Below, in pieces: positions 23,347 to 31,924 of a stretch of DNA of 64,000 bases. The translations under genes were made by a program, and so were the position numbers. The DNA is from Deltaproteobacteria bacterium RBG_13_43_22. GTDB lineage: Bacteria > Desulfobacterota > RBG-13-43-22. The stretch covers positions 1-64,000 of the forward strand of contig MGQB01000031.1 of NCBI GenBank assembly GCA_001797675.1, read 5' to 3'. The notes beneath the pieces are model-generated. The model made no database searches. It was not told the origin of the DNA and worked only from the letters and a program-made list of their open reading frames with translations. Position 1 is the first letter of the stretch. Each line of letters starts with the position of its first letter.

Positions 23347-24012
23347 ATGGACAGTCCGGCATTCTTTTTTTCGTCCGAACAATGGGAATCCATCCGGAAG
23401 CTGGTACAAAAAGAAATGATGTCATTTCCCAACAGCCATGGTTGGGATCATGTCAAGCGGGTCTCCGGGCTGTGCATCAAAATCGGGAAGAAGGAAAAGG
23501 CCGACTTAACCATTTTAGGCCTAGCCGCTTTACTGCATGATATCGGTCGAAAAGAAGAGCAAACTTCCAAAGGAAAAATTTGTCATGCTCAGGTCGGGGC
23601 TGTAAAGGCTGAGAGGATTTTATCCGGGATGGGGGTTCCCGACCGGGCAAAAAAAGAGGTCCTGGACTGCATTCGCAGTCATCGATTTCGGGGAAAACAG
23701 GTCCCTAACTCATTGGAAGCGAAGATCCTTTTTGATGCCGATAAACTGGACTCCATAGGGGCCGTGGGGGTTGGCCGGGCCTTTCTTTTTGCCGGTGAGG
23801 TCGGGGCCAGGCTTCACAATTCCCATCGGGACCTTTCCCAGACTATTTCCTACAGTCGGGAAGATACCGCTTATCGAGAGTTTCAGATAAAATTAATCAA
23901 AATCAAAGATCGGATGTTGACCTCTTCGGGAAAATCCCTGGCCGAAGGCCGGCACCGATTCATGATTCGGTTCTTTAAAAGGCTTGAGGCCGAAGTAAAA
24001 GGGGTCCGGTAA
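23347..24012 (+). CDS. HD domain phosphohydrolase
   Basis: A 221-residue HD-superfamily protein close to the YedJ/RdgB-associated HD hydrolases: SHGWDHVKRVSGLC, ALLHDIGRKEE, a SHRFRG segment and DADKLDSIGAVGVGR. These residues bind the metal pair and phosphate. ATG 23347 is chosen (GAAAGGG upstream); the frame is open to 23227 but that part has no coding character. Substrate is likely a nucleotide or small phosphoester. Confidence 0.85.
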   Translation: MDSPAFFFSSEQWESIRKLVQKEMMSFPNSHGWDHVKRVSGLCIKIGKKEKADLTILGLAALLHDIGRKEEQTSKGKICHAQVGAVKAERILSGMGVPDRAKKEVLDCIRSHRFRGKQVPNSLEAKILFDADKLDSIGAVGVGRAFLFAGEVGARLHNSHRDLSQTISYSREDTAYREFQIKLIKIKDRMLTSSGKSLAEGRHRFMIRFFKRLEAEVKGVR

Positions 24013-24020
24013 AAGGATTT

Positions 24021-24050
24021 TCACCGCAGAGGCGCAGAGAACGCAGAGAA
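24021..24050 (+). repeat. ACCGCAGAG repeat, left arm
   Basis: TCACCGCAGAGGCGCAGAGA plus ACGCAGAGAA is inverted relative to 24656-24685. Words of the ACCGCAGAGACGCAGAG type are widespread repeats in environmental bacterial genomes. The pair brackets a decayed GxxExxY gene. Confidence 0.65.
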
Positions 24051-24209
24051 GATATTTTATTATTTGCCGGTGAGGGGCCGGCAAATAATAACCTTCGCTT
24101 CCCTCGGGGTAATTTTTTGCAAAGTCATGGAGAAGATAACTTGGAATGAAATTTCCCTTTGTATATAATAAGACAGAAAAAACTATTGTCTTCAAGAGAT
24201 TGAAAAGAG

Positions 24210-24592
24210 ATGGGTCTTAACCAATTAAGCAGTAAAATTATAAGCGTCGCCATTGGGGTACATAAAGAATTGGGGCCTGGACTGCTGAGTCAACCTATGA
24301 AGAATGTATGTGCTATGAATTTCGACTTAGAGAAATCGGTTTCGAGAGGTAGAAACCACTACCAATCACTTACAAAGGTAATACATTGGAGTGTGGTTAC
24401 CGGGTGGACATCCTTGTTGAAAATGCGATTATACTGGAATTGAAAGTATGTGATAAACTTGAGCCCATTCATAGGGCACAGCTCTTGACTTATTTCAAAT
24501 TATCAAACCTGAAACTGGGGTTGATTCTAAACTTTAATGTGCCTTTAATGAGGGATGGAATAACAAGAGTAGTCAACAAATTAGATGAGTAG
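24210..24592 (+). pseudogene. GxxExxY protein (PD-(D/E)XK superfamily), frameshifted
   Basis: The start (GLNQLSSKIISVAIGVHKEL, then GPGLL) and the end (ECGYRVDILVENAIILELKV, AQLLTYFKLSNLKLGLILNF) are in different frames. The middle, ESTYEECMCYEFRLREIGFE, then KPLPITYKGNTL, lies in a third frame segment. Two single-base losses, near 24285 and 24350, explain this. GxxExxY proteins have a PD-(D/E)XK-like core and unknown role. The unit sits between inverted ACCGCAGAG repeats. Confidence 0.8.
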
Positions 24593-24655
24593 CCTGCTTT
24601 TCAGAGGCTTGTTATTGCGTTCCGTCCTCTCAACGGAAAGCAATAAGAAATATTT

Positions 24656-24685
24656 CCTCTGCGCCCTTTGCGTCTCTGCGGTGAA
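24656..24685 (-). repeat. ACCGCAGAG repeat, right arm
   Basis: TTTGCGTCTCTGCGGTGAA and the CCTCTGCGCC before it are the complement of the arm at 24021-24050. Together the arms bound a 660-base unit. Confidence 0.65.
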
Positions 24686-24737
24686 TAATAGCTTTCTTTT
24701 AAACAGTTACAGTATTGTCAAGTTTATTGCTCAAATA

Positions 24738-25316
24738 ATGGAGGAATCATTGGATCGGGCTATTTTTTTAGACCGAGACGGGGTTATTAACGAAGATCGG
24801 GTGGATTATGTAAAATCTTGGGAGGAATTCCGATTTATCAAAGGAGTCCGTCGGGCCTTAAAACAGATTCATCAAGCCGGTATCCCGGTTGTGGTGATTT
24901 CCAATCAATCGGTTGTCGGGCGAGGAATCATCACCGAAGCTGACTTGTCGGTCATTCACAGCCGCCTGCTTAAGGAAGTACAAAAATCAAGCAGCCGTAT
25001 TACTAAAGTATTTTTTTGTCCTCATCATCCGGATGCGCACTGCCGGTGCCGGAAGCCCCGGATAGGGATGCTCAAAAAGGCCGCCCGGGAACTGGGATTG
25101 GATTTAAAAAAGTGTTTTTTTGTCGGAGACAATCTTAAGGATATTCAGGCAGGAAACCGGGCCGGGTGTCGAACCGTCCTGGTTCAAACCGGCCAGGGCA
25201 AGGAGTCTCTAAAAAAAATCCTGACCGGGAAAACCAGGACCAGGCCGGATTGGGTCTGTGACGATCTGTCTGCGGCAGTCCCCAATATCCTTGCCTTTTT
25301 CAAGGAGAATCCATAA
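24738..25316 (+). CDS. gmhB: D-glycero-D-manno-heptose-1,7-bisphosphate 7-phosphatase (HAD family)
   Basis: A HAD phosphatase of about 192 residues that removes the 7-phosphate in ADP-heptose synthesis for LPS. Motif I is FLDRDGVIN, motif II is VVISNQS, motif III spans KPRIGMLKKAARELG and VGDNLKDIQAG. The zinc loop CPHHPDAHCRCRKP is typical of GmhB and absent from histidinol phosphatases alone. ATG 24738 lacks a ribosome site; TTG 24750 has GGAGGA just upstream and may be the true start. The gene lies four bases before the membrane transferase gene. Confidence 0.88.
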   Translation: MEESLDRAIFLDRDGVINEDRVDYVKSWEEFRFIKGVRRALKQIHQAGIPVVVISNQSVVGRGIITEADLSVIHSRLLKEVQKSSSRITKVFFCPHHPDAHCRCRKPRIGMLKKAARELGLDLKKCFFVGDNLKDIQAGNRAGCRTVLVQTGQGKESLKKILTGKTRTRPDWVCDDLSAAVPNILAFFKENP

Positions 25317-25319
25317 CCC

Positions 25320-27086
25320 ATGAATAGAAAAGCGGCAGAAGGATCGGGTTTTGAAGAAAAGCCTGTCTGGCTGCGTAACCGATACCTCCTCTGCCTCCTT
25401 TTATTTGCTTCTGCTTTTTCCATAAAGCTTTTTCTCTTTTTTTCTCTCTCCGAACCGCTGGTCTTTTATAAATATCCTTTTTTTGCCGATCAAATTAATC
25501 AAGGGATAGATATCGGGGAACGAATCCTGGATTTGAGTCCCCTCTATCTCTATGGGATGGTTCTGCTCCAGAAAATCTATGGTCCGAACTGGGAGGCCAT
25601 GATCGTTTTTCAACTCCTTACCGGATGTATAACCGTCGTCTTTATTTTTCTGATCGGGGAGAAGGTTTTTAACCGGGCTGTGGGATTTATCGCCGCCATT
25701 ATTTTACTCCTTTATGGGAATCTTGTCCTTTTCGAGATGACCCTGGAACCGGAGTCTTTTGTCCTGTTTTTTAATTCCCTTTTTGTGCTTACCTTGCTGT
25801 GGATAAAAGAAAGAAGCCTTCTTAAGCCATTTCCCTGGCTTTGGCTTTTAGCCGGGGTGATTCTCGGCCTTTCGATCATCACCAAGGCCAATGCCCTGCT
25901 TTTTCTGCTGGCGGCCATAGTTTGGATTTTTTGGACCGTAGCCGGAAAAAAGGAAAAAATTCAATATGCCTTCCTTTTGGTTTTGGGGGTTTCCTTGATG
26001 GTCCTGCCCGTTACTTTGAGAAATTATATCCGATTCCATGACCCTGTTTTGGTAACCGCCGACATGGGCAAGGTTTTTTTCCATGGAAACGGACCGGGGG
26101 CCACAGGATTGCAAAGGGCCGATTTGCCTGAACAGGGGTTTATCGAAGAAAGCAGGGGAGAACCGGATTATGCCCATGTACTATTTCGAAATACGGCCAG
26201 AAAAATTACCGGTCGCAATTTGACGCCGTCGGAGTGTTCCAGATTTTGGATAGTACAAACCCTGGGTTATATGAAAGCCCATTTAAATTCCGCCCTTTGG
26301 TTGTTTATGAAAAAGATCGTTTTTTTTTGGTTGAACTATGAAGTTCACGATCTTGATTCCAACTTTGCCTATTATCAAATCATCAGGACTTGGCCTTTGA
26401 TTCCTTTCGGATTGATTTCATCCTTGGCTATGTTGGGGATGATTGCCACCCGCAAACAATTTAAACAAGCCTATTGGCCTTTTATAATGGTTTTTGCCTA
26501 CTGGCTGACCATTCTCATTTTTTTCAATGCCTCCCGGTACCGTTTGCCGGCGGTCCCCTTTCTTTCCCTCTTTGCCGCTCATCCCATTGTTGTTATAATC
26601 GGTTATGTTAAGAACCAGCAAGTTAAAAAAGGGCTCCTTTTATTCGGAACCGCGGTTGTTCTTTTGCTGGTGACCGTATTGCCTTTCAAAGAAGAAGTTG
26701 CCGTCTTGGATCGCTGGCAACAGGCTACTCGGGTACATTATAATTTAAGAGGAAATTTTCTTTTTAGAAAGGGAGTCTATGATAAAGCTATCGAGGAATA
26801 TCAAAAAGCCGTTGCCCTGGCACCGTTCTTTTCACCGGCTTATAACCAAATGGGGAAATCCTATGCCCTTTTAAATAATCTGGAAACGGCAGAAAAAAAT
26901 TTTTTAAAAGTTGTCGAATTATCCCCGACCGTCGATCAGGGATATATGAATCTTGGGTTTCTCTATGAGCTGAAAGGCAATAGGTCCAAGGCCCTCCCTT
27001 TTTTTGAAAAGGCCCTTTTGTTGAACCCTGGTAATATAAAAGTCCGGGAACAAATACTAAAGCTAAAGAAGTCCAACCTCCATTAA
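25320..27086 (+). CDS. GT39-like membrane glycosyltransferase with TPR tail
   Basis: A 588-residue protein. About 12 hydrophobic segments cover residues 20-460 in the manner of GT39/ArnT-type enzymes that move a sugar from a polyprenyl phosphate (the acidic loop ADQINQGIDIGERI after TM1, then MTLEPESFVLFF). Residues about 475-585 form three TPRs (YDKAIEEYQKAVALAP, YNQMGKSYALLNNLETAEKN, GYMNLGFLYELKGNRSKALP). The TPRs may bind acceptor proteins. First gene of a cluster of related transferases running to 38.7 kb. ATG 25320 follows gmhB closely. Confidence 0.8.
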   Translation: MNRKAAEGSGFEEKPVWLRNRYLLCLLLFASAFSIKLFLFFSLSEPLVFYKYPFFADQINQGIDIGERILDLSPLYLYGMVLLQKIYGPNWEAMIVFQLLTGCITVVFIFLIGEKVFNRAVGFIAAIILLLYGNLVLFEMTLEPESFVLFFNSLFVLTLLWIKERSLLKPFPWLWLLAGVILGLSIITKANALLFLLAAIVWIFWTVAGKKEKIQYAFLLVLGVSLMVLPVTLRNYIRFHDPVLVTADMGKVFFHGNGPGATGLQRADLPEQGFIEESRGEPDYAHVLFRNTARKITGRNLTPSECSRFWIVQTLGYMKAHLNSALWLFMKKIVFFWLNYEVHDLDSNFAYYQIIRTWPLIPFGLISSLAMLGMIATRKQFKQAYWPFIMVFAYWLTILIFFNASRYRLPAVPFLSLFAAHPIVVIIGYVKNQQVKKGLLLFGTAVVLLLVTVLPFKEEVAVLDRWQQATRVHYNLRGNFLFRKGVYDKAIEEYQKAVALAPFFSPAYNQMGKSYALLNNLETAEKNFLKVVELSPTVDQGYMNLGFLYELKGNRSKALPFFEKALLLNPGNIKVREQILKLKKSNLH

Positions 27087-27134
27087 CAGATTTGAAGTTC
27101 CGACGTTAACCCATTAGAACGGAGGATATTCCCT

Positions 27135-28598
27135 TTGACGATTGACCGGTATGCATTCATAAAGGTTCCATTCCTGGGTGCCGGGTTATATCTTTTATTT
27201 GTTGCCTTATTTTCAAATCCTATTGCCGATTATGATTTGTGGGGTTATCTGGCTTTTGGGCGCATTTTCTGGGAAGAAGGTTATTTCCCTTTTCAAGATG
27301 TGTTTTCCTATACTCCGACAAAGGTGATTTGGGTTTACCATGAATGGCTGACTGGAGTGATCTTTTATTTCATCTATAAATATTCCGGACCGGTGGGGCT
27401 CCAGTTGTTCCGTTATATCCTCGTATTGATCACCATCTATCTGACGTATCTGACGGCTATCAGGAGAGGGGGAAACCCTATCTGGGGACTCATCGCCCTC
27501 ATTCCTGCCGTTTTACTCATCTCTTTTGGCTATGTCCCCGTCAGAGCACAAATTTTTTCTTATCTTTTTTTTATCTTGACCCTGTATATCTTAGAAAGTG
27601 CTAAAAAAGACCTCAAGTGGTCTCTTCTCTGGTGGCTGTTGCCGATTCAGGTCTTGTGGTGCAACCTTCACGGCGGTTTTTTGGCCGGACTGGGATTGAT
27701 CGTTCTTTACGGTCTGGGTGAAGGGCTTTCCAGGAGAAAGGCTATTCCCTTTATTATAATTGGGGTTATGGCCGCTCTGGTGACCTTGCTCAATCCTTAT
27801 GGGATCCGGTATTGGCAGTATACCATCCAGGCCGTTTTCATGCCCCGCCCGGAGATCAATGAATGGGTTTCGATTCTCGGGGCTTTTAAAAAAGGGATTT
27901 ACGGCGTGCCGGCAACTATTTTCATCGTGATGACTTTTATTGGTTCCTTTTTCTATGTTTTTCGACGCCGGAGGGACTATACCGATATTTTGGTCGTGGC
28001 TATGACCCTCTACTGGGGATGGACACATATTCGGCACAACGTCTTTTTCGGTCTGGTCTTCGGATCGTATCTGCCCCTCGTATTGACTGAATACTGGGCG
28101 GCCTTAAAGGAGAGGCGATTGATCGGCGGTTCGTGGTCGTGGTTTCCTCAAGGGGGCCTGGTGATTATTCTGCTGTCTGTTTATCTGTTCAGCAATCCTT
28201 CGCTGTCTTTCCAGGTGTCCCCCAGTTTTGCCCTGGCGACCCCCTCACCTCAATTCCCGGCAGGGGCCTATCAATGGATAAAGGCGAACCGCTTTCAGGG
28301 AAATATTTTGCCCCATTTTGAATGGGGGGAGTTCCTGATCTGGTATTTTTCTCCTTTATGCCGTGTGGCTATGGACGGCCGCTACGAGACGGTCTATCAG
28401 GACCAAGTATCCAGAGAGTATTTTCTTTTTTTATCCGGTAAAGAGCGAGGACGGGATTTCCTTAAGAAATATCCCCATGATATGGTGCTGATCAAACCGA
28501 ATAGCGCCGCCGATTTCATCATGCGAACGGAGCCGGCCTGGAAAAAGGTCTATTCGGACCAGGGGAGTGTTGTGTATTTGAAGAAGGAATGGGATTAG
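27135..28598 (+). CDS. Polytopic membrane protein, probable glycosyltransferase
   Basis: A 487-residue integral membrane protein with about 10-12 hydrophobic segments. The loop after the first (NPIADYDLWGYLAFGRIFWE) is acidic and aromatic, like the first loop of GT39-type transferases. The C-terminal soluble stretch (about 390-487, CRVAMDGRYETVYQDQVS) may face the periplasm. It starts at TTG 27135 with GGAGG nine bases upstream, 48 bases after the previous gene. Enzymatic role is inferred from the cluster. Confidence 0.65.
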   Translation: MTIDRYAFIKVPFLGAGLYLLFVALFSNPIADYDLWGYLAFGRIFWEEGYFPFQDVFSYTPTKVIWVYHEWLTGVIFYFIYKYSGPVGLQLFRYILVLITIYLTYLTAIRRGGNPIWGLIALIPAVLLISFGYVPVRAQIFSYLFFILTLYILESAKKDLKWSLLWWLLPIQVLWCNLHGGFLAGLGLIVLYGLGEGLSRRKAIPFIIIGVMAALVTLLNPYGIRYWQYTIQAVFMPRPEINEWVSILGAFKKGIYGVPATIFIVMTFIGSFFYVFRRRRDYTDILVVAMTLYWGWTHIRHNVFFGLVFGSYLPLVLTEYWAALKERRLIGGSWSWFPQGGLVIILLSVYLFSNPSLSFQVSPSFALATPSPQFPAGAYQWIKANRFQGNILPHFEWGEFLIWYFSPLCRVAMDGRYETVYQDQVSREYFLFLSGKERGRDFLKKYPHDMVLIKPNSAADFIMRTEPAWKKVYSDQGSVVYLKKEWD

Positions 28599-28631
28599 GG
28601 ATAGAACTTATTAGATTTATTATTCTAAATC

Positions 28632-30296
28632 ATGGAATACCTTAAATTGAAATTAGACTTCAATAAATATCATACCTTACTGGTCTGTGCTTTTTTGACC
28701 GCCCTCACTCTTGTTGTGTACTGGCAGGTCCAGTATTATGACTTTATTGACTTTGACGATAATATGTACATACTTGAAAACCTACATGTCCAATCAGGGC
28801 TTACCGGTCGGAGTATCCTCTGGTCGTTTAAGACAACCTATACAACCAACTGGCATCCCATTACTTGGCTCTCTTTGATGGTGGACTTCGATCTATACAA
28901 AATGAACCCTGCCGGCTACCATTGGACCAATCTTCTGATTCATATTGCCAACGCTCTTCTTTTATTTGTTTTTCTTCAAAGAACAACCAAAGAAGTCTGG
29001 AAAAGTACCCTGGTTGCCATTCTTTTTTCAATTCACCCGTTAAACATAGAATCGGTTGCCTGGATCGCCGAGAGAAAAAACGTCCTGAGTACCTTCTTTT
29101 GGTTGCTTACGATGATGGTTTATGTTTTTTATCGGGAAGCCCCTTCTTTAAAAAGGTATATTTGGGTTGTTCTGACTTTTGCTTTAGGGCTTATGACAAA
29201 GCCCTTTCTGGTAACCTTGCCCTTTATCTTGATTCTTTTAGATTACTGGCCTATACGGAGGATTTCTTTGGAATTTTCCAAGAAACCTGCCGGCAGGCAC
29301 CGCTGGAGGGATTATGGTTTAATCATTGAGAAGCTGCCGTTGATCATTCTTGCCGGTTTATCCTGTTTTATTACGGTATATGCCGCCCAAGAAGGTGGAG
29401 CCATCAAAACACTTCAGAAGTATCCCTTGGATATTCGTTTTTTGAATGCGCTGATATCCTATATAATGTACCTGAATAAAATGATTTGGCCCTATAATTT
29501 AGCGATATTTTATCCTTATGAAGGGAAATTTAATTATTTTGAAGTGGCTGCTGCTTTTTCGCTGATTTTCGGTATTTCAATTTTCGTGCTTTTTACCTGT
29601 CGCCGATGGCGCTATCTTTTTGTCGGTTGGTTTTGGTATTTGGGGACTATGGTCCCGGTTATTGGATTGATACAGGTGGGTTTTCATTCTATGGCTGACC
29701 GTTATGCCTATGTGCCCTTAATAGGGATTTTTATCATGTTGACCTGGGGCTTGTCCGATCTTTTTTCTAAATTTCAAGTCAAGAGGATACTGGTTACCAT
29801 AACCGTATTGATGGTGGTCGCTTTTTTCGTGGTCGTTTCAAGGCAGCAGTTGCAGAACTGGAAAAACAGTATGACTGTTTTCCAGCATGCCTTAAAGGTA
29901 ACGAGAAAAAACTACCAAGCCCATTTTGGGATCGGTAATGATCTATTCTCAAAAGGGAATATCCAGGGAGCCATTTTCCATTATCAGGAAGCGTTACGTT
30001 ACAATCCGGACCATCCCGATGTCAGGAATAACTATGGAAATATTCTTATGGGTTTGGGGAAATATGAGGAGGCGCTGGACCAATATCAAAGGTCATTAGG
30101 GATCAAACCCAGACAAGCTAAAGTTTACAATAATATGGGCGTGTTAATGGCTAAAAAGGGGAGATTGGATATTGCCATTGAATATTTCCAAAAAGCATTG
30201 GTCATTGATCCGGAGTATGTAAGCGCAAAAGGAAATTTCAAGATCGCCTTAGAAGAGAAACAATCTTTATTAAAACAAAGAGTCCATAAGGAATAA
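28632..30296 (+). CDS. TMTC-like membrane glycosyltransferase with TPRs
   Basis: A 554-residue protein of the TMTC-like type: the acidic loop FIDFDDNMYILENLHVQSG, WHPITWLSLMVDFD, IHPLNIESVAWIAERKNVLS and SMADRYAYVPLIG are all diagnostic blocks shared with the paralogue at 35964. About ten membrane segments precede three TPRs (about 435-540). Eukaryotic TMTC proteins are O-mannosyltransferases; the bacterial ones are uncharacterised. Sits between other transferase genes on the same strand. Confidence 0.8.
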   Translation: MEYLKLKLDFNKYHTLLVCAFLTALTLVVYWQVQYYDFIDFDDNMYILENLHVQSGLTGRSILWSFKTTYTTNWHPITWLSLMVDFDLYKMNPAGYHWTNLLIHIANALLLFVFLQRTTKEVWKSTLVAILFSIHPLNIESVAWIAERKNVLSTFFWLLTMMVYVFYREAPSLKRYIWVVLTFALGLMTKPFLVTLPFILILLDYWPIRRISLEFSKKPAGRHRWRDYGLIIEKLPLIILAGLSCFITVYAAQEGGAIKTLQKYPLDIRFLNALISYIMYLNKMIWPYNLAIFYPYEGKFNYFEVAAAFSLIFGISIFVLFTCRRWRYLFVGWFWYLGTMVPVIGLIQVGFHSMADRYAYVPLIGIFIMLTWGLSDLFSKFQVKRILVTITVLMVVAFFVVVSRQQLQNWKNSMTVFQHALKVTRKNYQAHFGIGNDLFSKGNIQGAIFHYQEALRYNPDHPDVRNNYGNILMGLGKYEEALDQYQRSLGIKPRQAKVYNNMGVLMAKKGRLDIAIEYFQKALVIDPEYVSAKGNFKIALEEKQSLLKQRVHKE

Positions 30297-30337
30297 AATT
30301 ATTTTTTTAAAAATAGAATTACCGGGATGAGAAAAAG

Positions 30338-31330
30338 ATGAGAAGTGATGTTGAAGATCGCGATAAGGTTTCTTGTTGTTTTTGCAGAGGGCGTTTTTTT
30401 AATCTTCTTTTTTCCGCCTTTGACTTTGATAAGGGGAAAGAAGTTTTTCATTTAAAGAAATGTGTCCAATGTCATCTGGTTAGAACCGAACCCATTTTAA
30501 GCCAGGACCAAGTCCAAAAATATTATTCCTTACCGTATTACGGTACTGGAAAAGAAAAATTTAAGGGCCTGGCGGAAACCATAACCTATTGGTTGAATTA
30601 CCGGCGTGCCGGCTCAGTCTTGTCCCATTTGGAAAGTAAACAGGGGTTTTCGGTGGGCACCTCTCCCAGAATTCTGGATATAGGGTGTGGTCGTGGGAAC
30701 CTATTAAGGATTCTTAAAGATAAGGGCTGTGAATGTTACGGCTTAGAAAGGGTGGAATTCCCGGATATCGGCCCTTCTAAAGGCATCCATTTTTTAAAGG
30801 GAAATTTAAACGAACAGTTATTTGAGGAAAGTTCTTTTGATGAGGTAATACTCTGGCATGTATTGGAACACACCGATAATCCAATGGCTATCCTAAAGGA
30901 AACAGCCCGGATTATCAGACCCGGGGGAATAGTGGCTATGGCTGTGCCCAACTTTGGAAGTTTTCAGGCCAAGTTATTTCAATCCGCCTGGTTTCACCTG
31001 GATCTTCCCAGGCATACTTATCATTTTGATCCGAACACCCTTTCCCAATGCCTGAACCGGAGTGGATTTAAATTAATCGGGAAAAACACCTTTTCCATCG
31101 AACAAAACCCATTCGGGTTTATACAAAGCTTCTTCAATAAATTGCCTTTTACCCGGCCTAACCGATTTTATGCCTTGTTGAAAAAAATTGACGGCTCCTC
31201 TTCGCTCTTTAGCCTCTTGGTTTGGGCGGGGGGTGCTGCCTTGATCCTCCCTTTTGCCCTTCTGGAATACCTGGTCTCCGGAATATTGGGCAAAGGGGCA
31301 ACCTTATGTGTGTATGCAGAGAAACAGTAA
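30338..31330 (+). CDS. SAM-dependent methyltransferase with zinc-ribbon start
   Basis: A 330-residue protein. The N-terminus has CCFCRGR and KKCVQCHLVRTEP, a CxxC...CxxC ribbon seen in sugar C-methyltransferase-like proteins. The Rossmann domain follows (RILDIGCGRGNLLRIL, FDEVILWHVLEHTDNPMAIL, IIRPGGIVAMAVPN). A C-terminal hydrophobic segment (about 288-312, WAGGAALILPFALLEYL) may tether it to the membrane. Probably modifies a glycan or lipid-linked sugar from this cluster. Confidence 0.85.
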   Translation: MRSDVEDRDKVSCCFCRGRFFNLLFSAFDFDKGKEVFHLKKCVQCHLVRTEPILSQDQVQKYYSLPYYGTGKEKFKGLAETITYWLNYRRAGSVLSHLESKQGFSVGTSPRILDIGCGRGNLLRILKDKGCECYGLERVEFPDIGPSKGIHFLKGNLNEQLFEESSFDEVILWHVLEHTDNPMAILKETARIIRPGGIVAMAVPNFGSFQAKLFQSAWFHLDLPRHTYHFDPNTLSQCLNRSGFKLIGKNTFSIEQNPFGFIQSFFNKLPFTRPNRFYALLKKIDGSSSLFSLLVWAGGAALILPFALLEYLVSGILGKGATLCVYAEKQ

Positions 31331-31570
31331 TCCTAGTTGGTTCACCGGGTGACCGACAGAAAGTAGGGGATTGGCATTATTTATTGTCCTCTCCCTCCGG
31401 GCAACCTATCGCAATATTGTTAGGTTGGCAGTTTAACATTGCACGAATTGCCTCATTATTTTTTTATAGAATTAGTAGCCAATATGAACTCGCCATTCTT
31501 ATTTCAACAAAGGGAAAGGTAAATACCTCGAGTTAATTCAATTAACAGGATCGGAAGGACTAACGAATTT

Positions 31571-31620
31571 TTCATGAAATCTTCAAACCCTCATTTTGAA
31601 TAAAAGAGAAGAGTTTAAAC
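31571..31620 (-). repeat. Dispersed repeat family A, copy 4
   Basis: On the minus strand GTTTAAACTCTTCTC, then TTCAAAATGAGGGTTTGAAG, match the copies at 541 and 6213. Together with the hairpin at 31745 it forms a unit of about 200 bases that aligns with the reverse complement of 372-596. Confidence 0.55.
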
Positions 31621-31690
31621 TGAAATTAATGAAAAGGACATTGAAGTTTGTTCACTTTAAAAAAAGGAAAGGAAATCCTTATTAAGTTAA

Positions 31691-31780
31691 CTTGGTTTTA
31701 TTGTTGACAACATTATAATAAGGGAGCGTTGATGGAAGAATAATAAACCCCATTTTTAAAAGAGAGGCGGTGGGGTTTTT
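31691..31780 (+). terminator. Short transcript unit: possible promoter and CCCCA hairpin, copy 3
   Basis: TTGGTT (31692) and TATAAT (31714-31719) could form a promoter about 25 bases before a hairpin, AAACCCCA (31745-31752) with TGGGGTTT (31771-31778), followed by T. A short RNA of about 60 bases, or a leader for the transferase gene at 31925, would result. GATGGAA before the hairpin is shared with copy 2. The rest of 31331-31924 holds repeat A and no clear gene. Confidence 0.45.
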
Positions 31781-31924
31781 GTTGTGTAAATGACCTGTAT
31801 TCCGAGTCCTGCGAGAGACCGGGAGAATTTATGGGGGAACCGCACTGCAATGCCCATTACTGACCGAAATGTAAAATGATCCTTCTCGGGGGTGATAAAG
31901 TGGTATCAGAAGGTTTGGAAAAGG

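Noticed and set aside
31222-31536. Open frame of 104 residues after the methyltransferase gene
   Set aside because: Its first half overlaps the methyltransferase in another frame, and the rest shows no family or ribosome site. It could be a scrap of a lost gene, but nothing firm supports that.
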